A stretch of 47,578 bases of DNA from Halalkalibacterium ligniniphilum (GCF_000334155.1 NZ_ANNK01000085.1:1-47578), one strand, 5' to 3'; shown: positions 25,284 through 34,748, numbered from the stretch's first letter. The notes: generated by a model not told the origin, from the sequence alone. Numbers and translations are program-made.

Positions 25284-26111
25284 ATGGCAACAATGCAAGA
25301 ACAAATTATTAAAGCGCTGCATGTAAAGCCGACGATCGAACCAGAGGCAGAAATTCAAAGGCGTATCCAATTTTTAAAAGATTATTTATTGAAAAGTGGC
25401 GCGAATGGCTATGTTCTTGGGATTTCTGGTGGTCAAGACTCCACGCTGGCTGGGAAGCTTGCACAAATGGCTATTGATGAATTAAACAATGTAGAAAAAG
25501 ATAAAACCTATCAATTTATTGCCGTTCGACTGCCGTATGGAAAACAATTGGATGAACAAGACGCTCAGGACGCCATTCAATTTATTAAAGCCTCGAAAAC
25601 GATTACGGTTAATATTAAGGCAGCAGTTGATGCTACAATTGCCTCATTTACTGAAGCGACAGGAGAAACGCTGAGTGATTTTAACAAGGGAAATACGAAA
25701 GCACGAGAACGTATGAAGACTCAATATGACATAGGTGCCCACTTCGGCTGTCTCGTCATTGGAACTGACCATGCAGCAGAAGCGATTACAGGCTTTTTTA
25801 CTAAGCACGGGGATGGAGCCTGTGATGTTGCACCATTATTTGGTCTTTCCAAGCGACAAGGAAAAGAACTTTTAAAAATACTTGGCGCTCCTGAACACCT
25901 GTATCAAAAAGCGCCAACCGCAGATTTAGAGGACGATCGTCCTGGGCTGGCTGATGAAGAAGCTCTTGGCATGACCTATGATCAATTGGATGATTATCTT
26001 GAAGGAAAAACGGTCGATTCAACAATCAAAGAGCGAATTGAAGCGCGCTATAGAGCGACAGAGCACAAGCGCCAGCAACCAGTCACAATCTTTGATCAAT
26101 GGTGGAAATAA
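25284..26111 (+). CDS. nadE: Ammonia-dependent NAD synthetase
   Basis: A 275-residue enzyme that amidates deamido-NAD to NAD using ammonia and ATP, the last step of NAD synthesis. The ATP-pyrophosphatase motif is [15 protein letters not shown] near residue 46. Other conserved blocks are [50 protein letters not shown] and [20 protein letters not shown]. There is no glutaminase domain, and the length fits the short form found in Bacillus. CTGGAGGGG precedes the ATG. It appears monocistronic. Confidence 0.96.
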   Translation: MATMQEQIIKALHVKPTIEPEAEIQRRIQFLKDYLLKSGANGYVLGISGGQDSTLAGKLAQMAIDELNNVEKDKTYQFIAVRLPYGKQLDEQDAQDAIQFIKASKTITVNIKAAVDATIASFTEATGETLSDFNKGNTKARERMKTQYDIGAHFGCLVIGTDHAAEAITGFFTKHGDGACDVAPLFGLSKRQGKELLKILGAPEHLYQKAPTADLEDDRPGLADEEALGMTYDQLDDYLEGKTVDSTIKERIEARYRATEHKRQQPVTIFDQWWK

Positions 26112-26207
26112 GGTATTCGGTATGATTCCATCTAACCCCTCATAACGTTATACTAACAGCCGAAGGGAAACAATCGAGAGAGAACACGGTTGAGGTGAGG
26201 AAGAGGA

Positions 26208-26711
26208 ATGAAAAGAAAACTGATAACATTGTCGGTACTATGTACGATACTTCTTATTGTTGTTGGAGCTTGGTTTGTGACGACAGCAGGAAATGACCGT
26301 GTGAATCAAAGGGTCGATATTGGATCATCGATTGCTTCCGCTTTCCAAACAGAAGAGGCAAGTAAGGAAATAAATGGTTTGCGTATCACCGTAAATGATG
26401 TGAGAACTGAAGCAAGTGAAGATGAAAATAAGCAAATTGTTATTGTCGATCTGACCCTTGAAAATATCGGCGACACGGTACATGAGTTTTCTATGTACAA
26501 GCTCACACTCATGGATAACGAAGGCTATGCCTATAACCATGGGGCAAATGTTGAAACGAAAGGGATCCTTGGTGGTCAATTGCATCCAGCACGGATCAAT
26601 CGAGGGGAAGTTGCCTTTGAAGTCCCAATCGGAACGAGCTATGAACTCGTCTATACCGATCATTTGCGAACAGGACAAGTAACATGGCCTCTAACAATAG
26701 AAGCTAAATAA
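26208..26711 (+). CDS. DUF4352-type secreted or membrane-anchored protein
   Basis: A 167-residue protein with an N-terminal hydrophobic segment (about 6-27), likely a signal anchor, then an immunoglobulin-like DUF4352 domain (GLRITVNDVRTEA ... VIVDLTLENIGDTVHEFSMY ... GYAYNHGANVETKG). No lipobox cysteine is suitably placed. Such proteins sit on the outer face of the membrane and their role is unknown. GAGGTGAGGAAG precedes the ATG. Confidence 0.8.
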   Translation: MKRKLITLSVLCTILLIVVGAWFVTTAGNDRVNQRVDIGSSIASAFQTEEASKEINGLRITVNDVRTEASEDENKQIVIVDLTLENIGDTVHEFSMYKLTLMDNEGYAYNHGANVETKGILGGQLHPARINRGEVAFEVPIGTSYELVYTDHLRTGQVTWPLTIEAK

Positions 26712-26728
26712 CAGAAGGAGGTGTTGAC

Positions 26729-27586
26729 TTGTCAACTCAATTTAATAGTGACTTGCACATGCATTCAACGGCTTCAGATGGGGGTTATACCCCTTACCAG
26801 CTCATGAAAAAATGTCATGACGTGAACCTTGAGATTATCGCTTTAACCGACCATGATACAGTGAATGGAATTGCTGAAGCAATTGAAGCTGGCAATTCCT
26901 TAGGATTAACAGTGATTCCAGGCATTGAATTTTCCACAAAGCATGGAGGAAAAAGTGTTCATATTCTAGGTTACGGAATTGATTGGAAAAACGAAAAGCT
27001 GCTTACAATGCTAGCTGCACAACGAGAGATGCGCCGGCGTCGGCTGGACGTGATGCTTGCAAAGCTTGAACAAGCAAATGTGCCCCTTCAAGCGAAAGAT
27101 GTTTTAAAGCATGTTGATGGTGGGGCGATTGGAAGACCTCACGTGGCAAAGGCATTAATTGAAAAAGGATATGTTTCCACTGTGGCAGAGGCGTTTGATC
27201 AATATCTTGCTGAAGGGAAGCCTTGCTATGTTGAAAAAGAACAGGAAATGACAGTAGAAAAAGCGATTTCCTGGATACATAAAACGGGTGGACTGGCGAT
27301 TGTTGCTCATCCAGTTTATTATAACTTAGATTCTGAGATTGTTAATTGGGTAAAAGACGGAGGTCTTGATGGGATTGAAGTCTATCATCGTGACCATGAC
27401 GAACAGGCGGTTGCCCATTATGAGACTCTCTGTAAACAAATTGAGCAAGAAACAGGAAGAAGACTCCTGCGAACTGGAGGGTCTGATTTTCACCATGAAG
27501 ATTATGGAAGGGTACCAGAACCACTCGGTGTAACTAGGCTTAAAAATGAGTATGCTCATGAGCTTTTGAGACGCTTAAATCAGTAA
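26729..27586 (+). CDS. PHP-domain phosphoesterase (TrpH/YciV-like)
   Basis: A 285-residue PHP-domain metallohydrolase. Metal ligands are in SDLHMHSTASDGGYTP (His8-x-His type), LTDHDTVNG, PGIEFS and later AHPVYY and GGSDFHHED. Members of this subgroup act as phosphoesterases or as 5'-3' exonucleases on short RNA or 3',5'-bisphosphonucleotides; which applies here is open. It begins with TTG at 26729, seven bases after AGAAGGAGG. It lies 17 bases downstream of the DUF4352 gene and may be cotranscribed with it. Confidence 0.9.
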   Translation: MSTQFNSDLHMHSTASDGGYTPYQLMKKCHDVNLEIIALTDHDTVNGIAEAIEAGNSLGLTVIPGIEFSTKHGGKSVHILGYGIDWKNEKLLTMLAAQREMRRRRLDVMLAKLEQANVPLQAKDVLKHVDGGAIGRPHVAKALIEKGYVSTVAEAFDQYLAEGKPCYVEKEQEMTVEKAISWIHKTGGLAIVAHPVYYNLDSEIVNWVKDGGLDGIEVYHRDHDEQAVAHYETLCKQIEQETGRRLLRTGGSDFHHEDYGRVPEPLGVTRLKNEYAHELLRRLNQ

Positions 27587-27593
27587 AAAATGA

Positions 27594-27622
27594 GACGACT
27601 CTTTAGAGAGACGTCTTTTTTT
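27594..27622 (+). terminator. Terminator of the PHP gene
   Basis: AGACG and CTCT (27594-27602) pair with AGAG and CGTCT with one mismatch, then seven T residues. Confidence 0.75.
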
Positions 27623-27651
27623 GATAAGAAAGCATAGAAGCTCAAAGCTGT

Positions 27652-27795
27652 CTAAGCAATAGGCAACAGCAGCTCGAGGTTGGGTAAGCTTGTAAATTTT
27701 TTATGAACACTAAAAACACCTTGACAGACTTCAAACGCTTGCCCGTCTGACCAAGCTACTTGCGCAAGATTTACGACCGGATGTGCAGTTAAGAG
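27652..27795 (-). other. 48-codon open frame without start codon, possible gene remnant
   Basis: On the minus strand, directly behind and slightly overlapping the end of the RNase H-like gene, a frame reads LLTAHPVVNLAQVAWSDGQA and continues for 48 codons to TAG at 27652. Its composition looks protein-like, but there is no ATG, GTG or TTG start and no ribosome binding site. It may be the remnant of a gene or the tail of a longer ancestral form of the upstream protein. It cannot be called a functional CDS. Confidence 0.3.
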
Positions 27796-28454
27796 CTACG
27801 GTCTAATTGGCTTGATATTTTTTTGCCTTGAAGTGCTTGGGTTGCAAGTTGATCAGCTTCCTTATTGTCATGGCGGTCAATGATTTCGTACATCGGTTGA
27901 AGACCGAGCAATTGAAGTTGTTTTTCAATTCGTTCAAGCCAAGGGACGTAAGTATCTTCATAGCAAGGCCATTCACCACTCATTTGCTTCACGACGACTA
28001 AAGAATCGGAGCGAATAATGACGTCTTGATGATGGATACCTAACGTTTCAAACCGCTGAACAAGATGAAGAAGGGCTGCATATTCCGCCTCATTATTATC
28101 CGAGATTCCTTTAATCTCTTCGTTTTCACGAATGCGCCAATCCTTTTGGTTCTGCTTATAGTAGATGACATTCCCCACACCAGCTCGGAGCGTGTCTTTG
28201 TCGAAGCCGCCATCAAAATAAGCAATCACATCATGGGGCTCTGTTTCTCGCTCTTTTTGAAGACGGAGAAGTTCTTTTTTGGACCAGTGCGTCCCTGCTT
28301 TATCGAAAAAAGCGACTTGCTTGACTCTCCCAGTTTTCTCGATGTCTTCAACAAAAAATAACGCTTCGTCTAACGGAAGAAAATCACTTGTGAAAATAAG
28401 TGACTCCTTTTGCTGCTTCGGATGCTTATATGCCCACTCGATTTTTAAATTCAT
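27789..28454 (-). CDS. RNase H-like protein (YpeP-type)
   Basis: A 221-residue protein. The first 70 residues are an uncharacterised N-terminal part; the rest is an RNase H type 1 fold with the acidic catalytic residues in IAYFDGGFDKDTLRAGVG, SDNNEAEYAALLHLVQRFE, VIIRSDSLVVVKQMSGEWPC and DRHDNKEADQLATQAL. It should cut the RNA strand of RNA-DNA hybrids. The layout matches proteins annotated as reverse-transcriptase-like or YpeP in Bacillus. It is read from ATG 28454, preceded by GAAAGGTGAG, and is divergent from metA. Confidence 0.88.
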   Translation of the reverse strand: MNLKIEWAYKHPKQQKESLIFTSDFLPLDEALFFVEDIEKTGRVKQVAFFDKAGTHWSKKELLRLQKERETEPHDVIAYFDGGFDKDTLRAGVGNVIYYKQNQKDWRIRENEEIKGISDNNEAEYAALLHLVQRFETLGIHHQDVIIRSDSLVVVKQMSGEWPCYEDTYVPWLERIEKQLQLLGLQPMYEIIDRHDNKEADQLATQALQGKKISSQLDRSS

Positions 28455-28681
28455 TCGTTCTCACCTTTCATAATTCCTTTATTGCGAATTTTTTGCAATC
28501 GTGTTATTTTAGATAATTAAAAGGGTACGTTTCAAGTTTTCTCCAAGGAAGTGAGGAGGTATTACAAGTTAGCATAGAAGTGATACAAAGCTCGAGCCTC
28601 AAATAAGTTTGGTTTAATAACTAAAAACCATCGTAGCAAACATGAAGACCCTAAATCAAACGGTAAAGGAGTAGGTGATAA

Positions 28682-29599
28682 ATGCCCATTAAAATTCCAG
28701 ACAACCTACCAGCAAAAGAAATTCTGAATGCAGAAAACATATTCGTTATGGATGAAAGTCGTGCCTATTCTCAGGATATTCGTCCTCTAAAAATTGTTAT
28801 ACTTAATCTTATGCCAAGAAAGGAAACGACTGAAGTCCAGCTGCTCCGCTTGCTTGGGAATACAGCATTGCAAGTTGATGTATCGTTTATGTACACAGAT
28901 ACACATGTATCGAAAAATACGTCCCACGATCATCTTCACCAATTTTATAAAACGATTGATGAAGTGAAGGCACAAAAGTTTGATGGCATGATCATTACAG
29001 GCGCTCCCATTGAAATGCTTGAATTTGAAGAGGTTGACTATTGGGAAGAACTGAAAGAAATTATGGACTGGAGTGTGACGCATGTAACCTCAACCCTCCA
29101 TATTTGTTGGGGTGCCCAAGCTGGGCTGTATCATCATTACGGAGTGAATAAATTTACGCTTCCTGAAAAACGCTTTGGTATTTATTCTCATAAAGTAAAT
29201 GTACCGAATGTCAAATTACTCCGTGGCTTTGATGAAGAGTTTCTGGCTCCTCATTCGCGTCATACTGACATTAACCGAGAACAAATCGAGCAAATTCCTG
29301 ACTTGGAAATTTTAAGTGAGTCAGATGAAGCTGGTATCTATTTAGTCGCTTCAAAAAATGGCAAGCAAATTTTTGTAACGGGTCATTCTGAATATGATGC
29401 CTGTACGCTTCAAGAGGAATATGAACGGGATGTTGCCCGAGGATTAAACATTCAAGTTCCTGACAATTATTTTCCGAACGATAATGCAAAAGAACGGCCG
29501 CCACTTCGTTGGAGAGCCCATTCTAATTTATTGTTCTCCAACTGGCTAAACTATTACGTATATCAAGAAACACCATTTGATTTATTAAAATTATCATAA
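28682..29599 (+). CDS. metAA: Homoserine O-acetyltransferase (MetA fold)
   Basis: A 305-residue MetA-type enzyme that activates homoserine for methionine synthesis. The catalytic Cys142 is in HICWGAQAG; the His and Glu of the triad lie in TGHSEYD. Residue 111 is Glu ([15 protein letters not shown]), which in this family selects acetyl-CoA; succinyl-CoA enzymes have Gly. I therefore call it an acetyltransferase despite the MetA fold. The block [20 protein letters not shown] is typical. The start ATG follows AAAGGAGTAGGTG. No S-box or T-box leader is visible in the 227 bases upstream. Confidence 0.95.
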   Translation: MPIKIPDNLPAKEILNAENIFVMDESRAYSQDIRPLKIVILNLMPRKETTEVQLLRLLGNTALQVDVSFMYTDTHVSKNTSHDHLHQFYKTIDEVKAQKFDGMIITGAPIEMLEFEEVDYWEELKEIMDWSVTHVTSTLHICWGAQAGLYHHYGVNKFTLPEKRFGIYSHKVNVPNVKLLRGFDEEFLAPHSRHTDINREQIEQIPDLEILSESDEAGIYLVASKNGKQIFVTGHSEYDACTLQEEYERDVARGLNIQVPDNYFPNDNAKERPPLRWRAHSNLLFSNWLNYYVYQETPFDLLKLS

Positions 29600-29734
29600 G
29601 AGATTTTGGCGGGCGGTTAGTTATCATAGGTAGAAAAAAAGTTAAGTCAATTCAATGTGTCAGTAACGAAAGGAAAAAGCTATTGGTGCATTTCTTTTGC
29701 CTATTAATGAACTCGACCACCTCTATATGTAAAA

Positions 29735-29764
29735 AACGGAAGCGTTTGCTTTCGTTTTTTTTTT
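29735..29764 (+). terminator. Terminator downstream of metA
   Basis: AACGGAAGC (29735-29743) pairs with GCTTTCGTT (29748-29756, one wobble) around a GTTT loop, followed by a long T run. It is about 135 bases after the metA stop; the intervening stretch has no recognised feature. Confidence 0.85.
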
Positions 29765-29861
29765 ACATGATAAAAATCCATTCTTTTAATAAAGCAAAAT
29801 ACGGTTTGTAAAAAAGCCTCTTTGGTAAGATGCAAGGTTTCCGTTACAGGACACTAAAAAC

Positions 29862-30104
29862 ATGGATGATAAACAATCTACTTTTCATCTGGACGAGCAG
29901 ACAATGATGATCAGTCAAGACATAACAACATCTAGCATTTCAGAGATGTTTCTCAATATGGGCTCACCCTTGCGCCTTTTTAAAAACTTCTTTTACTTGT
30001 ATGGCAACCTTGTTGGTATGGAAGAAAAGAATTTCGCAAAAAGTAAACGAAAGGAAAACAAATCCGAAGAAAACGTACAAGATAGTCGAAAGGAGAAGGA
30101 ATGA
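29862..30104 (+). CDS. Small hypothetical protein upstream of alpha/beta hydrolase
   Basis: An 80-residue protein, hydrophilic at both ends with a mildly hydrophobic centre (NMGSPLRLFKNFFYLYGNLV) and a very charged Lys/Glu tail. ACAGGA lies 12 bases before the ATG, a weak site. Its stop overlaps the start of the next gene, which supports coding by translational coupling. The family is not recognised. Confidence 0.55.
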   Translation: MDDKQSTFHLDEQTMMISQDITTSSISEMFLNMGSPLRLFKNFFYLYGNLVGMEEKNFAKSKRKENKSEENVQDSRKEKE

Positions 30105-30943
30105 TGTTTCAGCGATATCAAATGTATCAAACAACCTTCTTTCTTCAAGACACCGATGTGTATGTGGAATATTGGAAACGTAGCGATGAACCTCAACAGA
30201 CGTTTTTATTAATCCATGGCTTTGTGTCTTCCCTTTATAGTTTTCATTCATTAATGCCATTACTTATTAACAGTGGGAATGTGCTTGCAATTGATCTACC
30301 GGGATTTGGTCGTAGTGGCAAAACAAAGAAATTTGTGTATTCATTTGAACATTATGCCACCCTTATTCTAGAGCTTCTAGAAAAGATAGAGATCGACCGC
30401 GTGACGATTGTTGGTCATTCAATGGGTGGACAAGTAGCTTTGTATGTGGCAAAGCAAAGTCCCTTAAAAGTTGAACGGCTCATTCTCCTTTCAAGCTCCG
30501 CCTATTTAAAGCGTGTCAAGCGTCCAGTGGTCCTTGCAACCTATTTTCCTTTTTCCCTCATGGCAGTGAAATGGTGGCTAAAGAAGCAAGATATCCGTCA
30601 CGTACTATCGCAATTGGTCTATAATAAGCGTGTTCTTAAGGAAGCTTCGCTAAAAGAATATCGTCGCCCTTTCTCGGAAGATGGGTTTTATAAGGGATTA
30701 CTTTTATTAATACGACACCGGGAAGGGGACTTGAATCCTCAAGAGCTGAAGGGAATTCGACAGCCTTGCTTGTTACTTTGGGGAGCGGAGGATAAAATTA
30801 TTCCTCTTTCAGTTGGTAAACGACTCGCTAAGGATTTACCGAATGCTACGTTGAAGGTTTTTTCAAGAACTGGGCATTTATTACCGGAGGAGCGGCCAAA
30901 AGAAGTGGCAAAGGCTATTTCTTCCTTTTTAAAAGAAACGTGA
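30101..30943 (+). CDS. Alpha/beta hydrolase
   Basis: A 280-residue alpha/beta-hydrolase fold enzyme. The oxyanion region is LLIHGFVSSLYSFHSLM, the nucleophile Ser is in VGHSMGGQ (near residue 109), the acid in LLWGAEDKIIP and the His in RTGHLLPEERP. No signal peptide is seen, so it is probably cytosolic. Substrate cannot be inferred; the family includes esterases and C-C hydrolases. Two adjacent ATGs (30101, 30104) follow AAAGGAGAAGG, and either could start it. It overlaps the stop of the preceding small gene. Confidence 0.88.
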   Translation: MMFQRYQMYQTTFFLQDTDVYVEYWKRSDEPQQTFLLIHGFVSSLYSFHSLMPLLINSGNVLAIDLPGFGRSGKTKKFVYSFEHYATLILELLEKIEIDRVTIVGHSMGGQVALYVAKQSPLKVERLILLSSSAYLKRVKRPVVLATYFPFSLMAVKWWLKKQDIRHVLSQLVYNKRVLKEASLKEYRRPFSEDGFYKGLLLLIRHREGDLNPQELKGIRQPCLLLWGAEDKIIPLSVGKRLAKDLPNATLKVFSRTGHLLPEERPKEVAKAISSFLKET

Positions 30944-31091
30944 GGAGCGATGGTGAGATCTGATCTAATGACTCTGTATGCTCCGTTTAACAATGAAGAG
31001 GTAGTCTGGTAGTAAACGGAGCCTGCCAGCTAAAAGATAAAATATTTTTCATGAAGGTTATGATTTGGTAGCATAGAGAGAGGTGATGAAA

Positions 31092-31721
31092 ATGGAAATA
31101 AATCCAAAGGATCAAACAAGACAAGAAAACTATAAGTTACTAATAGGTAGCGTGCTTCCCCGGCCGATTGCTTTTATTACGTCTCAAAATAAAGACGGCG
31201 TTGTCAATGCAGCACCGTTTAGTTTTTTTAATGTCCTGACAGCAGAACCACCTCTCGTTGGGATTTCAGTTGGTCGTAAGCCTGATGGGAGTATGAAAGA
31301 TACTTCTAGAAATTGTCAAGAGACAGGTGAGTTTGTCATTCATGTCGTGGATGAACAAAATGTAGAGAAAATGAATGAAACATCTGCTAATTACCCTGCA
31401 GATGAGAGTGAAGTGGAAGCTGTCGGCTTAACAAAAATACCTAGTGCCACAGTCAATGTACCCTCTTTGCGTGAGAGCCGCATTCGGCTTGAGTGTAAAG
31501 TAGACCAAATCATTTCTGTTGGTGGCACAGATGATACTCCTGCTGCTGATTTTGTTATCGGTCAAGTTGTCCATTTCTCAATAGATGACGAACTATATGA
31601 TAATGGGAAGATTAACACAGAGTTGCTTGCTCCAGTAAGCCGACTTGCTGGCTCAGACTATGGCAGGTTTGGTGAGACGTTTTCGCTTGAACGGCCAATC
31701 TATGATCCAAAAGAAACATAA
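31092..31721 (+). CDS. Flavin reductase-like FMN-binding protein
   Basis: A 209-residue protein of the flavin reductase/DIM6-NTAB family with an FMN-binding split barrel. The block LIGSVLPRPIAFITSQNKDG is the family signature, followed by NAAPFSFFNVLTAEPPLVGI. It likely binds FMN and serves as an NAD(P)H oxidoreductase or flavin supplier. I use the ATG giving MEINPKDQTRQ, eight bases after GAGAGG; an ATG two codons earlier lies too close to it. It is monocistronic, with a strong terminator starting at its stop codon. Confidence 0.88.
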   Translation: MEINPKDQTRQENYKLLIGSVLPRPIAFITSQNKDGVVNAAPFSFFNVLTAEPPLVGISVGRKPDGSMKDTSRNCQETGEFVIHVVDEQNVEKMNETSANYPADESEVEAVGLTKIPSATVNVPSLRESRIRLECKVDQIISVGGTDDTPAADFVIGQVVHFSIDDELYDNGKINTELLAPVSRLAGSDYGRFGETFSLERPIYDPKET

Positions 31722-31770
31722 GGCTAACGCGCAAAGTCTTAAATCAAAAGGGTGGAGCGTTAGCCTTTTT
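31721..31770 (+). terminator. Terminator of the flavin reductase-like gene
   Basis: AGGCTAACGC (31721-31730) pairs perfectly with GCGTTAGCCT (31757-31766), then T residues. Confidence 0.85.
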
Positions 31771-31848
31771 GCTTGCCAACAATCATATATTGAATGGGTG
31801 AGTATGTTGCATCTCTCGCCAGCTAGCTAGCTCCTCCTTACATAAACT

Positions 31849-31878
31849 ATTTCACTTCATGCCATGATGAAGTGAAAT
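31849..31878. other. Perfect 12-base inverted repeat upstream of the EAL gene
   Basis: ATTTCACTTCAT (31849-31860) and ATGAAGTGAAAT (31867-31878) around a six-base spacer. It has no T run on either strand, and a TATAAT box follows at about 31944. It could be an operator or a transcript hairpin. Confidence 0.5.
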
Positions 31879-31989
31879 TTATGCTCCTGTTTATACGTGA
31901 TAAAAATATGGTCTCCTTTTAAAGGCTGTTGCAGAATAGCTGTGGTATAATAAGACTGACGCTTGTGGTTGCAGGAGGTAGGTATTGTC

Positions 31990-33207
31990 ATGGACGCATT
32001 GGACATATTAATGAATAAAGATTTGGTGATCCCTTATTTTCAGCCGATTATTAGTGCAGACAATCAGCTCGTTGTTGCCTATGAAGCATTAGCGCGCTAT
32101 CAGACGCCAGAAGGTGTAGAAGGTCTCGGTTGGTTCTTTGAGGATGAATCAATCCCGGATGAATATAGACTAGAGTTAGAGGATTATATTAAAGACCTTG
32201 CGTTAACTCAATTCTTGGAAACGTCACAATCCTTCCTTCTTTGTTTGAATTACGATGGGGCCTTATTGGCAAAGACAAACGGTGAAGCGCTTTTGAAGCA
32301 ACTGGAGCATTTCGTTTCGAAAGGGCTAGATTTATCAAAAATCGTTATAGTGATTAAAGAGCAAGCAATCAGTGAGGATGTCACTTCTTTTCGGCATTTG
32401 ATCACGTATCTTCAAAGCTTAGGCATTCGAGTGACCATCGACAACGTCGGTTTGTCTAATAGCAATCTTGATCAAATCGCTTTGCTGAAGCCGAATATTG
32501 TAAAGGTTAATCTTAATTTTATGGAGGATGACGGCTTCCCTCATCTATACAGGGAGGTTCACCAATCATTATCCATGCTTTCTAGAAAAATCGGAGCCAC
32601 TCTTCTATTTGATGGTGTTTCAAACTTTAATCAATTAAACTATGCGTGGAGAAACGGTGGACGATACTACCAAGGAGATTATCTAGCTAGTGCCAAGCCT
32701 ACATTTGTTGAAAAAACTGTATGCAAAGAGAAAATTCAAAAAGAATTCCATCATTTCATTATCTATGAACGAAAAAAAATGGAAGCGCAATTAACGTTAA
32801 CGGAAAAACTAAGTCAGCAATTAAAAGCAACCATGAAAAAAATAAAGGCAGATGATTCCTACGATGACATGATTAAGATGATTGCAGCGGATTGCAATGA
32901 GTTTACTTTTCGAGTGTACATCACAGATGCAGATGGCTTCCAACAATCATCCAATGCAGAAAAAGACGTGAATAATAAATGGGGGCTCCATGAGGAAGGT
33001 CGATTTAAAAACTGGAGCTGGCGCCCTTATTTTTTAGAAAATATTGTTCGCATGAATTACGAAAAACGGGGTATTTTATCTGATTTATATACGGACATTG
33101 AGCGTGATGAACGGATTCGTACGTATTCATATCCTATTAATGATTCTCTCTATGTCTTCTTAGATATTCCATACGCTTATTTATTCGAGCAAGATGGTCT
33201 TCTGTAA
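31990..33207 (+). CDS. YkuI-like EAL-domain protein, probably c-di-GMP binding
   Basis: A 405-residue protein closely resembling B. subtilis YkuI from MDALDIL to the end DLPYAYLFEQDGLL-like tail. The EAL domain covers residues 1-250, with YEALARY, NYDG, IKEQ, VKVNL and GGRYYQGDYLA. Two catalytic loops are altered: DDFG reads DNVG, and the AEGVE position reads FDGVS, so phosphodiesterase activity is doubtful. The C-terminal PAS-like part (RVYITDADGFQQSS, NWSWRPYFLENI) is the YkuI_C domain. YkuI is known to bind c-di-GMP without clear hydrolysis. The start ATG follows GGAGGTAGG; 9 earlier in-frame codons overlap that site. Confidence 0.92.
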   Translation: MDALDILMNKDLVIPYFQPIISADNQLVVAYEALARYQTPEGVEGLGWFFEDESIPDEYRLELEDYIKDLALTQFLETSQSFLLCLNYDGALLAKTNGEALLKQLEHFVSKGLDLSKIVIVIKEQAISEDVTSFRHLITYLQSLGIRVTIDNVGLSNSNLDQIALLKPNIVKVNLNFMEDDGFPHLYREVHQSLSMLSRKIGATLLFDGVSNFNQLNYAWRNGGRYYQGDYLASAKPTFVEKTVCKEKIQKEFHHFIIYERKKMEAQLTLTEKLSQQLKATMKKIKADDSYDDMIKMIAADCNEFTFRVYITDADGFQQSSNAEKDVNNKWGLHEEGRFKNWSWRPYFLENIVRMNYEKRGILSDLYTDIERDERIRTYSYPINDSLYVFLDIPYAYLFEQDGLL

Positions 33208-33418
33208 TCTTTTGAAAATGTAGCTGATAGGGTTTCGGGTCAATAAATCATAAATTAGTAACTGGTTAATTGTAAAAAAGAGGGCTATCCTAGAGGAGGC
33301 CACTTTTTTTTTGTACGTTGAGCAAAGCCAAGTTTTGTTTATGAAATTTTCAGAAAAACGATACGAAAAGATTAAAAGACCATTCGTTCGATTGCTGAAC
33401 ATTGATAAAGGGTAATGG

Positions 33419-33442
33419 TATTAGTATTAGTATTAGTATTAG
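33419..33442. repeat. Hexanucleotide tandem repeat (TATTAG)x4
   Basis: Four perfect TATTAG units stand 39 bases before the MFS start codon. They could be read in frame as an upstream Val-Leu run, but the ribosome binding site lies downstream. Copy number could vary by slippage and alter spacing upstream of the gene. Confidence 0.8.
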
Positions 33443-33480
33443 GTTATGTGGTGCTTGTTATAGATTTGGAGGAAAAAGAA

Positions 33481-34641
33481 ATGGGAGTTGGAGCCGTTTA
33501 TCGATTGAAGGCCTATTTATTTTTTGCGTATTCCACAATGACAGTTGTCATTAGCTACATTCCTGTTTATTTTAAAGCAGAAGGCTTAACAGCAGGAGAA
33601 GTGGGGATCTTAATGGCGGTTGGTCCTTTAGCAACCATTTTAGCCCAACCATTATGGGGATTTTTGAGTGATAAATATAAAACAATTAAACGAATGCTCA
33701 TATTAGCACTGATTGGATTACTCGTAACGGGAGCGGTATTTCTATTTATTTCTAGTTTTATCGGTTATCTTATCATGATGTTTGTTCTCTTTATCTTTAT
33801 GTCACCAATTACTGCACTAGGGGATAGCTTATCTCAAAAAACGGCACATCAACACCGGATAAGCTTTGGACATATTCGCATGTGGGGCTCGCTAGGGTTT
33901 GCGTTCACATCTCTTGTGACAGGGTATATTCTAACTGCAATTGGTGTTCAATATATCTTGCTTCCAATGATGTTTATGGCAATCATCGCTTTATGGGTAG
34001 CCTTTGGATTGCAAGATGCCGGTGTAACAACGAAGCCTGTTACGATTGTAAGTGCAGCTAAAATTGGGCTGCATCCACGTCTGTTCTTTTTTCTTGTCTG
34101 TACGGTTTTTATTTCAGTCACTCACCGAGCCAATGACAGCTTTTTAGGAATTTATCTTGCTGAGCTTGGTGGGCCTGAAGCATTTATAGGATGGGCTTGG
34201 TTTATTGGTGTAACGGCTGAAGCGGTTGTTTTTGCCACAAGTAGATACTGGTTCCAACGATTTTCTGCCCTGACATTTGTGTTTATCTCTGCATGTTTTT
34301 ATGGTATTCGCTGGATTTTAATGAGCTTGGTTTCAGTCCCTTGGCTGCTCTTACCGCTCCAATTGTTCCATGGTGTAACATTTGGTATTTTTTATATCGC
34401 TGCGTTTTCATATGTAAGCAGGTTAATTCCTGATCATTTACAAGCGACAGGACATGTTCTCTTTATTACGACGTTTTTTGGATTGTCTGGTATTATTGGT
34501 TCTCTCTTTGGCGGATGGATGGTTGATACGTTTAGCATCTCAAGTCTTTATACTGTTCTTGGCATTTTTGCTTTTCTTGGTGGAATCGGGGTATTATTTT
34601 ATCATTTGATTTTTGGAAAAAGCATTTTATCATTCAGCTAA
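33481..34641 (+). CDS. Major facilitator superfamily transporter
   Basis: A 386-residue inner-membrane transporter with about twelve hydrophobic segments. It resembles the MFS_1-like/nucleoside-proton symporter-type group (PYFLFFAYSTMT-like start, GFLSDKYKTIKRML loop after segment 2, RMWGSLGFAFTSLV). The start is ATG 33481, eight bases after GGAGGAAAA; a longer frame from 33415 would run through a repeat and is not used. Substrate unknown. It is followed by a terminator and then the HesB-type selenoprotein gene. Confidence 0.88.
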   Translation: MGVGAVYRLKAYLFFAYSTMTVVISYIPVYFKAEGLTAGEVGILMAVGPLATILAQPLWGFLSDKYKTIKRMLILALIGLLVTGAVFLFISSFIGYLIMMFVLFIFMSPITALGDSLSQKTAHQHRISFGHIRMWGSLGFAFTSLVTGYILTAIGVQYILLPMMFMAIIALWVAFGLQDAGVTTKPVTIVSAAKIGLHPRLFFFLVCTVFISVTHRANDSFLGIYLAELGGPEAFIGWAWFIGVTAEAVVFATSRYWFQRFSALTFVFISACFYGIRWILMSLVSVPWLLLPLQLFHGVTFGIFYIAAFSYVSRLIPDHLQATGHVLFITTFFGLSGIIGSLFGGWMVDTFSISSLYTVLGIFAFLGGIGVLFYHLIFGKSILSFS

Positions 34642-34649
34642 TAAATATA

Positions 34650-34722
34650 GGAAAAAGAGGCGGAGCTCAAGTGCAAAATCGGGAACGAAGTAGCGCTCTT
34701 GCCCACACCTTTTTCTTTTTAT
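34650..34722 (+). terminator. Probable terminator of the MFS gene
   Basis: GGAAAAAGAGG (from 34650) can pair with CCTTTTTC (about 34709-34716), followed by TTTTT. The long loop includes GGCGGAGCTCAAGTGCAA, vaguely like repeat family B. Confidence 0.5.
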
Positions 34723-34748
34723 AAAAAAGACATCAATATGTCAAATTA

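Noticed and set aside
28455-28681. Possible S-box (SAM) or T-box leader upstream of metA
   Set aside because: The conserved S-box core and the T-box sequence with terminator/antiterminator pair are not visible.
33415-33480. Longer N-terminus for the MFS transporter
   Set aside because: It would translate a TATTAG tandem repeat into a Val-Leu run and lacks a binding site; GGAGGAAAA points to ATG 33481.
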